Below are positions 25,188 to 33,948 of a DNA stretch of 64,000 nt, piece by piece (the first letter of the stretch is position 1; each line of letters begins with the position of its first letter). The notes beneath the pieces were generated by a model. The model did no database searches. It was not told where the DNA came from and saw nothing but the letters and a program-made list of their open reading frames with translations. The translations under genes and the position numbers were made by a program. Source of the stretch: an uncultured Rhodospirillaceae bacterium (lineage in GTDB: Bacteria > Pseudomonadota > Alphaproteobacteria > Rhodospirillales > Magnetospirillaceae); assembly GCA_903901915.1 (NCBI GenBank), contig CAIUSV010000009.1:1-64000 (forward strand), written 5' to 3'.

Positions 25188-25799
25188 TTGCGCATCGGAC
25201 TCGACTTCGACAACACCATCGCCGGCTATGACCGGGTGTTCCGCGCCGCCGCCGCCGGTTTTCCCGGCGCCGCTCGCGCCGTCACCAAGAAGCAGGTGCG
25301 CGATCTGGTGCGGCTGTCGATCGAAGGTGATGTCGCCTGGCAGCGGTTGCAGGCCGAGGTCTATGGCAAGCGGATGCCCGAGGCCGAATTGGTCGATGGT
25401 GTCGGCGATTTCCTTCGACACTGTCGCGAACGTGGCTGGGAGGTGGTGGTGGTCAGTCACAAGACCGAGACCGCGCCCCTGGACCCGGAACGGATCAATC
25501 TGCGCCATGCCGCCATGGCGTGGATGGACGCCCAGGGCTTTTTCGCCGCCGACGGTTTCGCTCTCAAGCGCAAGGACGTGCATTTCTGCGCCACCAGGGC
25601 GGAAAAGATCGCCCGTATCGGCCAACTTGCCCCCGCCGCCTTTGTCGATGACCTGGAAGAGGTGTTCGCCGAACCCGACTTCCCCGTCGGGGTCGAGCGT
25701 TACCTCTATCATCCGGCCAAGCCGCTGCCCTCGGGCGCCTTCCTTCCCTTCGCCGACTGGAGCTCCCTTGGCGCCCACCTGTTCCAGCGGCTCGGCTGA
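25188..25799 (+). CDS. HAD-superfamily hydrolase
   Basis: A 203-residue HAD-fold protein with the nucleophile motif GLDFDNTI (D6, D8), motif II in VVVSHKTE and the acidic motif IV FVDDLEEVF. It probably removes phosphate from a sugar phosphate. The start is TTG at 25188, with AAGGGA upstream. The next gene, an APH-type kinase, begins 32 bp before its stop, so the two may act on the same intermediate, as kinase/phosphatase pairs do in heptose activation. Substrate inferred only from neighbours. Confidence 0.83.
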   Translation: MRIGLDFDNTIAGYDRVFRAAAAGFPGAARAVTKKQVRDLVRLSIEGDVAWQRLQAEVYGKRMPEAELVDGVGDFLRHCRERGWEVVVVSHKTETAPLDPERINLRHAAMAWMDAQGFFAADGFALKRKDVHFCATRAEKIARIGQLAPAAFVDDLEEVFAEPDFPVGVERYLYHPAKPLPSGAFLPFADWSSLGAHLFQRLG

Positions 25800-26736
25800 A
25801 CGTCTGGTCGGCGCGCCGGTGCGGGCGGTCGCGCCCGGCGGGCGGGGCGGCAACAATCGTCTGTCCCGGGTCGAAGCCGTGGACGGGCGGCGCTTCGCGT
25901 TGAAGTCCTATCCCGCCACCGCCGGTGACGATCGCGACCGCCTGGGGGTCGAATTCGCGGCGCTGACCTTCCTGAAGCGCCACGGAGTGGCCGAGGTGCC
26001 GACAGCCCTGGCACGCGACGACCGGACGGGTGAGGCTCTTTACGAATGGATCGAGGGCGAGCCGGTGACGGCGCCGACGGCGGCCGACATCGACGCGGCG
26101 CTTTGCTTTGCCGGCCGGCTGCATCGGCTGCGGCGGTCGGCGGGGGCCGAGGCGCTGGGCTGGGCGTCGGAAGCCTGCACCGGCGGTGCCCGGCTGGTGC
26201 ATCAGACCGAGACCCGGCTGCGGCGCCTGGGCGAGGTGGCGACCCGGCACCGGGGTCTGGGCGAGGTGCTGGACCGGGCTGGTGGCGATCTGGCGACGTA
26301 TCGGGGCGCGGCCCTGGGCTTCGGCGATCTGGCGGACGAGGCGCGCACCCTGTCGCCGGCTGATTTCGGCTTTCATAATGCGCTGCGACGGCCGGATGGC
26401 GGTCTGGTCTTTCTCGATTTCGAGTATTTCGGCTGGGATGATCCGGTGAAGCTGGCGGCCGAGTTCGATCTTCATCCCGGCATGAGTCTGCCGCCGGAGC
26501 TTTCCGCGCGCTGGCGCGACGGCATCGGTGCGGTGTATGACGACGTGCCCGGCTTCGACCGGCGGCTGGCGGCGTTCCGGCCGTTGTTCGCGCTGCGCTG
26601 GGCGTTGATCGTGTTGAACGAGTTCCTGCCCGAACGTTGGGCGCGGCGCCAGGCGGCGGGAGCGACCGATGCCGAGGCCGCCCGTGCCCGGCAGTTGGAC
26701 AAGGCCCGGACCTTGCTGGCGAAAGTGAGTGAGTGA
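25768..26736 (+). CDS. APH-like phosphotransferase
   Basis: A 322-residue protein-kinase-fold small-molecule kinase of the aminoglycoside/choline type. Visible are the nucleotide Lys (FALKSYP), the altered catalytic loop SPADFGFHNAL where many homologues have HGDLHxxN, and the metal-binding LDFEYFGWDDP. It likely phosphorylates a sugar in the island pathway. The start is placed at TTG 25768, where GGAG lies upstream; this overlaps the HAD gene by 32 bp. A later start is possible. Third TTG start in a row. Confidence 0.8.
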   Translation: MAPTCSSGSAERLVGAPVRAVAPGGRGGNNRLSRVEAVDGRRFALKSYPATAGDDRDRLGVEFAALTFLKRHGVAEVPTALARDDRTGEALYEWIEGEPVTAPTAADIDAALCFAGRLHRLRRSAGAEALGWASEACTGGARLVHQTETRLRRLGEVATRHRGLGEVLDRAGGDLATYRGAALGFGDLADEARTLSPADFGFHNALRRPDGGLVFLDFEYFGWDDPVKLAAEFDLHPGMSLPPELSARWRDGIGAVYDDVPGFDRRLAAFRPLFALRWALIVLNEFLPERWARRQAAGATDAEAARARQLDKARTLLAKVSE

Positions 26737-27594
26737 ATGACCAAGATTTCCGCTATCCGTCAGGCCGCCGCCCAAGCCGAGGCGCGGCCGCTCGACAACC
26801 GCTCGAAGCATCTGCGCCGGCTGGTGGTGGAAGGGCTGCTGGGCGGTGGGCGCGGCCATATCGGCTCTTCCATGTCGCCCATCGAGATCCTGCGGGTGCT
26901 TTATGATGAGGTGCTGCGCTTCGACCCCGCCAATCCGAAATGGCCCGAGCGCGACCGCTTCATCCTGTCCAAGGGCCATGGCTGCCTTGCCCAGTACGCC
27001 CTGCTGGCCGACAAGGGCTTTTTCCCCCGCGAGACGCTGAAGACCTTCTGCAAGCGTGACTCGATCCTGGGCGGCCATCCCGAGGCCGGCAAGATCCCCG
27101 GCGTCGAGGCCTCGACCGGCGCGCTGGGTCATGGCTTGTCCATCGGGCTGGGCATGGCGCTGGCGGCAAGGTTGCAAAGCCGCCCGTCCCGCGTGTTCGT
27201 GGTGATGGGCGACGGCGAGATCAATGAGGGCAGCGTGTGGGAAGCGGCCATGAGCGCCGGCAAGCACCGTCTGTCCAATCTGGTCGCCATCGTCGATTAC
27301 AACAAGATCCAGTCCTATGACCAAACCGACGAGGTCCAGCCGCTGGACCCGTTGCCCGAGAAGTGGGCCAGCTTCGGTTTCGCCGCCGTCGAGGTCGATG
27401 GCCACGACGTCGATGCCCTGTCGGCGCTGTTCCGGCGGCTGCCGTTGGAAGACGAGCGGCCGACCGCCATCATCGCCCACACCGTCAAGGGGCGCGGCAT
27501 TCCCTTCGCCGAGCACCAGCCGTCCTGGCATCACAAGAACAAGCTGAGTGAAGACGAAGTGCGCGCCATCGCCGCCGCGCTGGAGGATGTCTGA
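26737..27594 (+). CDS. Transketolase-like enzyme, N-terminal (ThDP-binding) subunit
   Basis: A 285-residue half-transketolase. It holds SKGHGCLAQYALLADKGFF and the thiamine diphosphate motif GDGEINEGSVWEAAMSAG...DYN, with substrate-loop residues GHPE. It lacks the pyrimidine-binding half, which is the next gene. Such split pairs often serve secondary sugar or ketose pathways rather than the pentose cycle. The ATG directly follows the kinase stop. It could transfer a C2 unit to or from the island's sugar phosphate. Confidence 0.9.
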   Translation: MTKISAIRQAAAQAEARPLDNRSKHLRRLVVEGLLGGGRGHIGSSMSPIEILRVLYDEVLRFDPANPKWPERDRFILSKGHGCLAQYALLADKGFFPRETLKTFCKRDSILGGHPEAGKIPGVEASTGALGHGLSIGLGMALAARLQSRPSRVFVVMGDGEINEGSVWEAAMSAGKHRLSNLVAIVDYNKIQSYDQTDEVQPLDPLPEKWASFGFAAVEVDGHDVDALSALFRRLPLEDERPTAIIAHTVKGRGIPFAEHQPSWHHKNKLSEDEVRAIAAALEDV

Positions 27595-28520
27595 TGCGCA
27601 ATACCAGTCTGAACAAGGTCCATGAACTGGCCAAGCACGACCCCAGGGTGGTGTTCATCGGCTCCGACCTCGGCCATGGCACCTTGAAGGCGATGAAGGC
27701 CGAGATGCCCGAGCGCTTCTTCATGGAAGGCGTCGCCGAGCAGAACATCATCGGCATGGCCGCCGGCATGGCGCTGGACGGGCTGATCCCCTACGTCAAC
27801 ACCATCGCCCCCTTCATTACCCGGCGCTGTTACGAGCAGGTGGCGGTGGACCTTTGCGTCCACAACCTGCCGGTCCGCCTGATCGCCAACGGCGGCGGCG
27901 TGGTCTATGCCCCGCTGGGACCGACCCATCTCGCCATCGAGGATTTCGCCATCCTGCGGCCGCTGCCCAACATGGCGGTGGTGGCGGTGTCCGACGCCGA
28001 GGAGATGAAGCGGCTGATGGACGCCTCGCTGGACTGGCCGGGGCCGCTTTACATCCGCCTCGCCAAGGGCGGCGATCCGGTGGTGTCGAGCCCGTCGGAC
28101 GATTTCCGCATCGGCAAGGCCATCCTGCGTCGCGAACCGGGCCGGGTGCTGATGGTGTCCACCGGCGCCACCACCCATCGCTGTCTGCAAGCGGCGGAGT
28201 CGCTGGCGGCGGCCGGAATCGAAAGCGGCGTTCTCCACATGCATACCATCAAGCCGCTGGATGGCGAGGCGCTTCGACGCCTGGTGCCGGGCCGCGATCT
28301 GCTGGTGACGGTCGAGGAACACCTGCTGGCCGGGGGGTTGGGGTCGGCGGTGCTGGAATGCCTGGTGGACGGCGGCATTTCCTTGCCCAAGGTGCTGCGC
28401 CTAGGAATTCCCGATGCCTTCACCAAGGAATACGGCTCGCAGGACACCATGTTCGACACCTTCGGCCTGACGGCGGACAAGATCGCGGCCAGTGTGCGCG
28501 CCGCTCTTTCGCCGGGTTGA
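27594..28520 (+). CDS. Transketolase-like enzyme, C-terminal subunit
   Basis: A 308-residue partner of the preceding subunit. The pyrimidine-binding domain shows the conserved catalytic Glu region EGVAEQNIIGMAAGMALDG and the C-terminal transketolase domain from about 180. The ATG overlaps the upstream stop (TGATG), so the two chains are coupled and form the holoenzyme. Full set of family residues; nothing truncated. Same role caveat as for the N-terminal half. Confidence 0.9.
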   Translation: MRNTSLNKVHELAKHDPRVVFIGSDLGHGTLKAMKAEMPERFFMEGVAEQNIIGMAAGMALDGLIPYVNTIAPFITRRCYEQVAVDLCVHNLPVRLIANGGGVVYAPLGPTHLAIEDFAILRPLPNMAVVAVSDAEEMKRLMDASLDWPGPLYIRLAKGGDPVVSSPSDDFRIGKAILRREPGRVLMVSTGATTHRCLQAAESLAAAGIESGVLHMHTIKPLDGEALRRLVPGRDLLVTVEEHLLAGGLGSAVLECLVDGGISLPKVLRLGIPDAFTKEYGSQDTMFDTFGLTADKIAASVRAALSPG

Positions 28521-28664
28521 CCTCTTTCGGATAAGAACGCCATGCCCCGTCTTTCCGTCGCCATTCCCGTCCGCAAATGCCTTGATCTGGCCGCGTGAGC
28601 CGCTAATCTGTATCCGGATGGCAGCCGACCCCGCGCGCCTTGTACTGATGAGAGTTTCCCTGTC

Positions 28665-29783
28665 ATGCGTATTCCTCTCGTTGATCTGCGGGCCCAATAC
28701 CTCCGCTGCCAGTCCGAGTTCGATCAGGCGGTGGTCCAATGTTTGGACCGGACCAGCTTCATCGGCGGGCCGGATCATGATGCCTTCGCCAAGGAGTTCG
28801 CCTCCTATTGCGGCGGCGGCATCACCGTTCCCTGCGGCAACGGCACCGATGCCCTGTCCATCCTGCTGGTGAACCTGTTGGGGCAGGGGGACGGCACCGG
28901 CGAGATCATCACGGTTTCCCACACCTTCATCGCCACCGTGGAGGCCATCGCCACCGCCGGCTATCGGCCGGTGCTGGTGGATGTGGACGCCGCCACCTAC
29001 ACCATGGACCCGGCGGCGTTCGAGCGGGCCATCACCCCGCGCACGGTGGCGGTGGTGCCTGTACATCTCTACGGTCAGATGGCGGCCATGGATCGCATCG
29101 CCGACATCGCCGGCCGCCATGGACTCAAGGTGGTGGAGGATGCCGCCCAGGCTCACGGAGCCGCTTGGCAGGGCAAGGGACCCGGCCAGTGGGGCGCCGG
29201 CGCCGGCTTCAGCTTCTACCCTGGCAAGAACCTGGGGGCCTGGGGCGATGGTGGCGCCGCGCTGGTTCATGACGCCGACCTCGCCAAGGCCATGGAAAGC
29301 TATTGCTTCCACGGGCGCATCGACAAGTTCCGCCATCGCGTGCTGGCGGTGAACTCGCGCTTGGATGGGCTTCAGGCCGCGGTTCTGCGGGTCAAGCTGC
29401 GCCATCTGCCGACCTGGACCGAGGAGCGTCGGCGCGCCGCCGGCTGGTATGGCGAGGCGTTGGCCAAGACCTGCGGCGACCGCATCGTGTTGCCGGCGGT
29501 GGCCCCCGATGCCTACCATGTCTACCACCTGTTCGTGATCCAGGTGGAAGACCGTGACCGCGTCCTCGCTCGCCTCAACGAGCAGGGGATCGGCGCCAGC
29601 ATTCACTATCCGGTGCCGGTCCACCTACAGCCCGCCTTGGCGGACCGTGCCATCGCCGCCGAGGACCTGCCGGTGACTCACCGTCTGTGTGGCCGCATCC
29701 TGTCCTTGCCCATCTATCCCGAGATCACCCGCGATATGGTGGATCATGTCGCCACCACCTTGGGGAAAATTCTTCAGGAATAG
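28665..29783 (+). CDS. DegT/DnrJ/EryC1 aminotransferase, WbpE/WlbC-like
   Basis: A 372-residue PLP enzyme of the sugar aminotransferase family. The opening IPLVDLRAQY and GNGTDAL recall WbpE/WlbC, which aminate the 3-keto sugar made by WbpB/WlbA. The PLP Lys lies in FSFYPGKNLGAWGDGG and the phosphate-binding region in DAAQAHGA. A Gfo/Idh oxidoreductase follows 91 bp later and a WbpD-like acetyltransferase lies at 38379, completing the same three-step logic. It is preceded by 144 bp with no gene. Substrate is inferred. Confidence 0.9.
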   Translation: MRIPLVDLRAQYLRCQSEFDQAVVQCLDRTSFIGGPDHDAFAKEFASYCGGGITVPCGNGTDALSILLVNLLGQGDGTGEIITVSHTFIATVEAIATAGYRPVLVDVDAATYTMDPAAFERAITPRTVAVVPVHLYGQMAAMDRIADIAGRHGLKVVEDAAQAHGAAWQGKGPGQWGAGAGFSFYPGKNLGAWGDGGAALVHDADLAKAMESYCFHGRIDKFRHRVLAVNSRLDGLQAAVLRVKLRHLPTWTEERRRAAGWYGEALAKTCGDRIVLPAVAPDAYHVYHLFVIQVEDRDRVLARLNEQGIGASIHYPVPVHLQPALADRAIAAEDLPVTHRLCGRILSLPIYPEITRDMVDHVATTLGKILQE

Positions 29784-29874
29784 CTGCCTGGGGTGGCGTG
29801 ACAAATTCCGAGACGGGCTCTATAAACGGCCCACACCCGCTCGCGCGGGGAGTCGGTATCCCGAGGAGTAGGTC

Positions 29875-30891
29875 ATGTCGGTCAGGATCGGTGTCGTCGG
29901 CTACGGCTATTGGGGGCCGAACATCGTGCGCAATTTCGCCGAGGCGAATGGCGCCAAGCTGGTGGCGGTCAGTGACCTGCGCGAGGACAAGCGCGCCCTG
30001 GTGACGCGGCGCTATCCCGGCGTGCGGGCGGTGGCCGATGCCGCCGAGCTGATCAACGCCACCGATATCGACGCGGTGGCCATCGCCACGCCGGTGGGTT
30101 CGCATTACGAACTGGCCCTGGCGGCGCTCCAGGCCGGCAAGCATGTCATGGTGGAAAAGCCCATGACCGCCAGCGCCGAACAGGCCCGTCATCTGATCGA
30201 GGTGGCGGACAAGCGCGGCCTGACCCTGATGGTCGACCACACCTTCTGCTACACCGGCGCGGTGCGCAAGATGAAGGAGTTGGTGGAGCAGGGCGACCTG
30301 GGCGACCTTTACTATTACGACTCGCTCAGGGTGAACCTGGGTCTGTTCCAGCACGACGTCAATGTCATCTGGGATCTGGCGGTTCATGACCTGTCGATCC
30401 TGGAATTCATCGTGCCGCACCGGCCGCAGGCGGTGTCGGCGGTGGGGATGAGCCACGTCCCCGGCTCGCCGGAAAACATCGCCTATATCACCGTATTCTA
30501 CGACACACCCTTCGTCGCCCATATCAACGTCAACTGGCTGGCGCCGGTCAAGGTGCGTCAGACCCTGCTGGGCGGCAGCCGCAAGATGGTGGTTTACGAC
30601 GATCTGGAGCCGTCGGAGAAGATCAAGGTCTACGACAAGGGCATCACCACCACCCCCAGCTCCGAGCAGATCTATCAGATGCTGGTGGGCTATCGCTCGG
30701 GCGACATGTGGGCGCCGCAACTGTCGGGGGCCGAGGCGTTGGGCCTGGAGATCCGCCACTTCATCGAGTGCATAGAAAGCAAGGGCAAGCCGGTGACCGA
30801 TGGCATGATGGGCCTCGGCGTGGTCGAGATCCTGGAAGCCGCCAGCCAGTCCATGGCGTTGCGCGGCCAGCCGGTCGCCTTGGCCGGCTGA
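29875..30891 (+). CDS. Gfo/Idh/MocA oxidoreductase, WbpB/WlbA-like
   Basis: A 338-residue NAD(P)-dependent dehydrogenase. The Rossmann motif is GVVGYGYWGPNIVRNF and the family signature is EKPMTAS; the middle HDVNVIWDLAVHDLSIL holds the usual catalytic His/Asp pair. Neighbouring WbpE-like aminotransferase and distant WbpD-like acetyltransferase suggest it oxidises C3 of a nucleotide-linked sugar acid. The start ATG is preceded by GAGGAG. The next gene runs on the opposite strand with 10 bp between stops. Confidence 0.9.
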   Translation: MSVRIGVVGYGYWGPNIVRNFAEANGAKLVAVSDLREDKRALVTRRYPGVRAVADAAELINATDIDAVAIATPVGSHYELALAALQAGKHVMVEKPMTASAEQARHLIEVADKRGLTLMVDHTFCYTGAVRKMKELVEQGDLGDLYYYDSLRVNLGLFQHDVNVIWDLAVHDLSILEFIVPHRPQAVSAVGMSHVPGSPENIAYITVFYDTPFVAHINVNWLAPVKVRQTLLGGSRKMVVYDDLEPSEKIKVYDKGITTTPSSEQIYQMLVGYRSGDMWAPQLSGAEALGLEIRHFIECIESKGKPVTDGMMGLGVVEILEAASQSMALRGQPVALAG

Positions 30892-30901
30892 CCGCTTTCC
30901 G

Positions 30902-31657
30902 CTACCGCTTGCGCAGGACCAGACCCAGCACCCGGCTGATATCGGGCATATCGTTGCGGATCAGCGCGAGGCGCGCGCCAACCTCGTTGAGGACGCCTTG
31001 GTAATCGGGCTCGGCGGGCCGCACCGCCAGCGGATGCACGATCCGCGAGACGAAGTCGTAGGTTCCGAATGAGATCCTCTCCACGACATCATACTTGTCC
31101 TGGAAGAAAGCGAGGGTCTCGTCCTCATCAAAGTCGAGATTGTGCCAGACCGGCGGCATCGCCGCGAGGCCCGACTGTTCGCGGAGCGCGTTCAAATGGG
31201 TGCGCCCCTGCGCCGAGCCTTCGATAAAGATCAGACGGCCACCGGGCTTGAGCACCGAGCGGATGTTTTCCAGTGCCAGCTTCTGCTTTTCCACATCCAG
31301 GATGTTGATCAGGCAGCGGATGGTCATCACCACATCGAACATGCCGTGAGAGTCGGGGCCAAGCTCCAACACGTCCTGAACCTTGAAATCGGCGTTGGCG
31401 GGGGCGTTCTGGGCCGCGCGGTCAATCATCTCCGGCGAGAAATCGACGCCCCGGATGCGGGTGACCAGGGGGGCCAGCAGCTTGGTCGCGTAGCCGGCGC
31501 CACAGCCGATATCAAGCACCGTGTCCGACGGCTTCAACAGATCTTTGATCCGCTCTATCTCAAGCCAGCGTTGCCAGACATCCCGATGCGTGACGGAAAT
31601 ATCGTCAATGGCGGCATCGGCGGCCCGGCCGGACCAGAAGCTCTTGACGTCGGACAT
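30902..31657 (-). CDS. Class I SAM-dependent methyltransferase
   Basis: A 251-residue soluble methyltransferase. The SAM-binding motif I is VLDIGCGAGYATKLL; motif II acidic residue lies in IRGVDFSPEMID; the post-motif run RSVLKPGGRLIFIEG is standard. It is the only minus-strand gene between the plus-strand blocks of the island. It probably O- or N-methylates a sugar or lipid-linked glycan. The chosen ATG has AGGAG 11 nt upstream; a much longer frame crosses the neighbouring epimerase gene and is a shadow. Confidence 0.88.
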   Translation of the reverse strand: MSDVKSFWSGRAADAAIDDISVTHRDVWQRWLEIERIKDLLKPSDTVLDIGCGAGYATKLLAPLVTRIRGVDFSPEMIDRAAQNAPANADFKVQDVLELGPDSHGMFDVVMTIRCLINILDVEKQKLALENIRSVLKPGGRLIFIEGSAQGRTHLNALREQSGLAAMPPVWHNLDFDEDETLAFFQDKYDVVERISFGTYDFVSRIVHPLAVRPAEPDYQGVLNEVGARLALIRNDMPDISRVLGLVLRKR

Positions 31658-31822
31658 GTGAAACGATCTCCTGCTGGAGTTGATGGTCCCATGCGGTCCC
31701 CGCATATAGCCCAGGTCCAGACATGAGGAAATGGCAAAAGTTTGGATACTCCGGCTTGACATTCCGTTGCCAACAGGCTCTGTCCTTACCATCATACTCA
31801 GTCTCAGAGCGATAGGATCGAC

Positions 31823-32809
31823 ATGGATCTCAGGGGTAAGCGCGTTCTGGTGACCGGTGGTGCCGGCTTCATCGGCTCGGCCATCATCGATCAACTGGCG
31901 GCCGAAGGTACCGGCGAGATCGTCGCCGTCGACAACATGGTACGCGGCCGCGCCGACAACCTGACCTCCGCGCTGAGGCGCGGCAATGTCCGGCTGGTCG
32001 AGGGCGACATTCGCGATCGCGAGCTGATGGCGCGTCTGGTCGAGGGCAGCGATCTGGTGTTCCACATGGCGGCGCTGCGCATCACCCATTGCGCCGCCGA
32101 GCCGCGTCTGGCGCTTCAGGTGATGGTGGATGCGGTGTTCGACCTGCTGGAGCTGTGCGTCGAGCACAAGGTGGAGAAGGTGGTGGCCGCCTCTTCGGCC
32201 TCGGTCTACGGTCTGGCCGAGCACTTCCCCACCACCGAGAAAGAAAATCCCTACGACAACCGCACCTTCTACGGCGCCGCCAAGGTGTTCAACGAGGGCA
32301 TGCTGCGATCCTTCGCCGATATGTACGGCCTCAATTATACCGCCATGCGCTATTTCAACGCCTATGGCCCGCGCATGGACATTCACGGCAAGTATACCGA
32401 GGTGCTGATCCGCTGGATGGAGCGCATCGAAGCGGGCCAACAGCCGTTGATCTTCGGCGACGGCAAGCAGACCATGGATTTCGTGCATGTGGACGATATC
32501 GCCCGGGCCAATGTGCTGGCCGCCAAGGCCAACGTCACCGACGAGGCGTTCAACGTCGCCAGTCAGACCGAGACCAGCCTGCGGCAGTTGTCCGACATGC
32601 TGTGCAAGGTGATGGGCCGCGAGGGGCTGGAACCGGAATACGGCCCCGAACGCGCCGTCAATCCGGTGCCGCGCCGTCTGGCCGACACCGCCAAGGCCCG
32701 GACCCTGCTGGGCTTCGAGGCGAAGGTGACGCTGGAGGACGGCCTGCGCGGTCTGGTGGACTGGTGGCGGGCCGAGCGCAGCCGTTTCGACGCGGCCAAG
32801 AGCGCCTGA
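31823..32809 (+). CDS. NAD-dependent epimerase/dehydratase (second copy)
   Basis: A 328-residue extended SDR with VTGGAGFIGSAIID, SSASVYGLAEH and the catalytic Tyr-Lys in FYGAAKVFNE. The TMDFVHVDD segment is typical of nucleotide-sugar epimerases and 4,6-dehydratases. It overlaps the next aminotransferase gene by one base, so they are likely to act in sequence: dehydratase or epimerase, then transamination, as in PglF/PglE or PseB/PseC type paths. It is not a close copy of the one at 24178. Start supported by AGGA. Confidence 0.9.
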   Translation: MDLRGKRVLVTGGAGFIGSAIIDQLAAEGTGEIVAVDNMVRGRADNLTSALRRGNVRLVEGDIRDRELMARLVEGSDLVFHMAALRITHCAAEPRLALQVMVDAVFDLLELCVEHKVEKVVAASSASVYGLAEHFPTTEKENPYDNRTFYGAAKVFNEGMLRSFADMYGLNYTAMRYFNAYGPRMDIHGKYTEVLIRWMERIEAGQQPLIFGDGKQTMDFVHVDDIARANVLAAKANVTDEAFNVASQTETSLRQLSDMLCKVMGREGLEPEYGPERAVNPVPRRLADTAKARTLLGFEAKVTLEDGLRGLVDWWRAERSRFDAAKSA

Positions 32810-33948
32810 TGATCCCCATCGCCAAACCGCTGCTGGGCGAGGAGGAGGCCGAGGCCGCCCGCGCCGCCGTCCTGTCCGGCTGGGTCACCCAAGGACCGCA
32901 GGTGGCGGCGTTCGAAGCCGAATTCGCCGCCCTGGTCGGCGCGCCGTTCGCCTGCGCCGTCTCCAACTGCACCACCGCGCTGCATCTGGCCCTGCTGGCG
33001 GTGGGGGTGGTGCCGGGCGACGAAGTGATCACCGTCAGCCATTCCTTCATCGCCACCGCCAATGCGGTCCGCTATTGCGGCGCGGCTCCGGTCTTCGTCG
33101 ATATCGATCCGGTCAGCTTCAACATGGATCCCGAGGCGATGGCGGCGGCGATCACGCCTCGGACCAAGGCGGTGCTGCTGGTCCACCAGATCGGCATGCC
33201 CGGCGACATGGCCCGTATCCTGGAGATTGCCCGCGGCCACGGCCTTATGGTGGTCGAGGACGCGGCTTGCGCCATTGGCTCGGAAATCCGGGTGGATGGC
33301 CAGTGGCGAAAGATCGGCGCTCCCCATGGCGATGTCGCCTGCTTCTCGTTCCACCCCCGCAAGGTGATCACCACCGGCGACGGCGGCATGATCACCACCG
33401 CCAATGCCGAGTATGACCGGCTGTTCCGCCTGTGGCGCCAGCATGGCATGAGCGTTCCCGACACGGTGCGGCACGCCTCGGCCAAGGTGGTGAACGAAAG
33501 CTATCCCGTACTGGGCTTCAACTATCGCATGACCGATATCCAGGCGGCGGTGGGGCGCAAGCAACTGGAGCGCCTGCCCATGATCGTGGCGCGCCGACGC
33601 GAGCTGGCCAGCCGCTACGGCCGGCTGCTGGCGGCGATTCCCGGCCTTGCTCCGCCAGCCGAGCCGGACTGGGCCCGCTCCAATTGGCAGAGCTATTGCG
33701 TCCGTCTGCCTGCCGGTGCCGATCAGGGAACGGTGATGCAGGCCATGCTGGACCGTGGCGTCGCCACGCGGCGGGGCATCATGTGCAGCCATCGCGAGGA
33801 GGCCTGTGCCGATCTGGAGTCGCGCCATTGCCTGATCCGGTCCGAGGCGGCCCAGGACCATTGCATCTTGCTGCCGCTCTACGTCCAGATGACCGAGGTG
33901 GAGCAGGACCGGGTGATCGAGGCCCTGGCGGAGGTTTTATGCGGATGA
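32809..33948 (+). CDS. DegT/DnrJ/EryC1 aminotransferase (second copy)
   Basis: A 379-residue PLP sugar aminotransferase. The opening IPIAKPLLGEEEAEAA and SGWVTQGPQVAAFE resemble the PglE/PseC/ArnB group that aminates 4-keto sugars. The PLP Lys lies in FSFHPRKVITTGDGG and the Asp partner in VVEDAAC. The start overlaps the epimerase stop (TGATG) and the end overlaps the GT2 gene by 10 bp. It differs clearly from the WbpE-like enzyme at 28665, so the island may make two different amino groups or two amino sugars. Confidence 0.9.
   Translation: MIPIAKPLLGEEEAEAARAAVLSGWVTQGPQVAAFEAEFAALVGAPFACAVSNCTTALHLALLAVGVVPGDEVITVSHSFIATANAVRYCGAAPVFVDIDPVSFNMDPEAMAAAITPRTKAVLLVHQIGMPGDMARILEIARGHGLMVVEDAACAIGSEIRVDGQWRKIGAPHGDVACFSFHPRKVITTGDGGMITTANAEYDRLFRLWRQHGMSVPDTVRHASAKVVNESYPVLGFNYRMTDIQAAVGRKQLERLPMIVARRRELASRYGRLLAAIPGLAPPAEPDWARSNWQSYCVRLPAGADQGTVMQAMLDRGVATRRGIMCSHREEACADLESRHCLIRSEAAQDHCILLPLYVQMTEVEQDRVIEALAEVLCG

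Noticed and set aside
28543-28599. Tiny frame starting MPRLSVAIPVRK before the aminotransferase
   Set aside because: It looks like the first residues of a family 2 glycosyltransferase but stops after 18 codons. It may be a remnant, yet it is too short to claim.
31756-31790. TTGACA with a -10 before the second epimerase
   Set aside because: The -35 is perfect, but no acceptable -10 lies 16-18 bp downstream.
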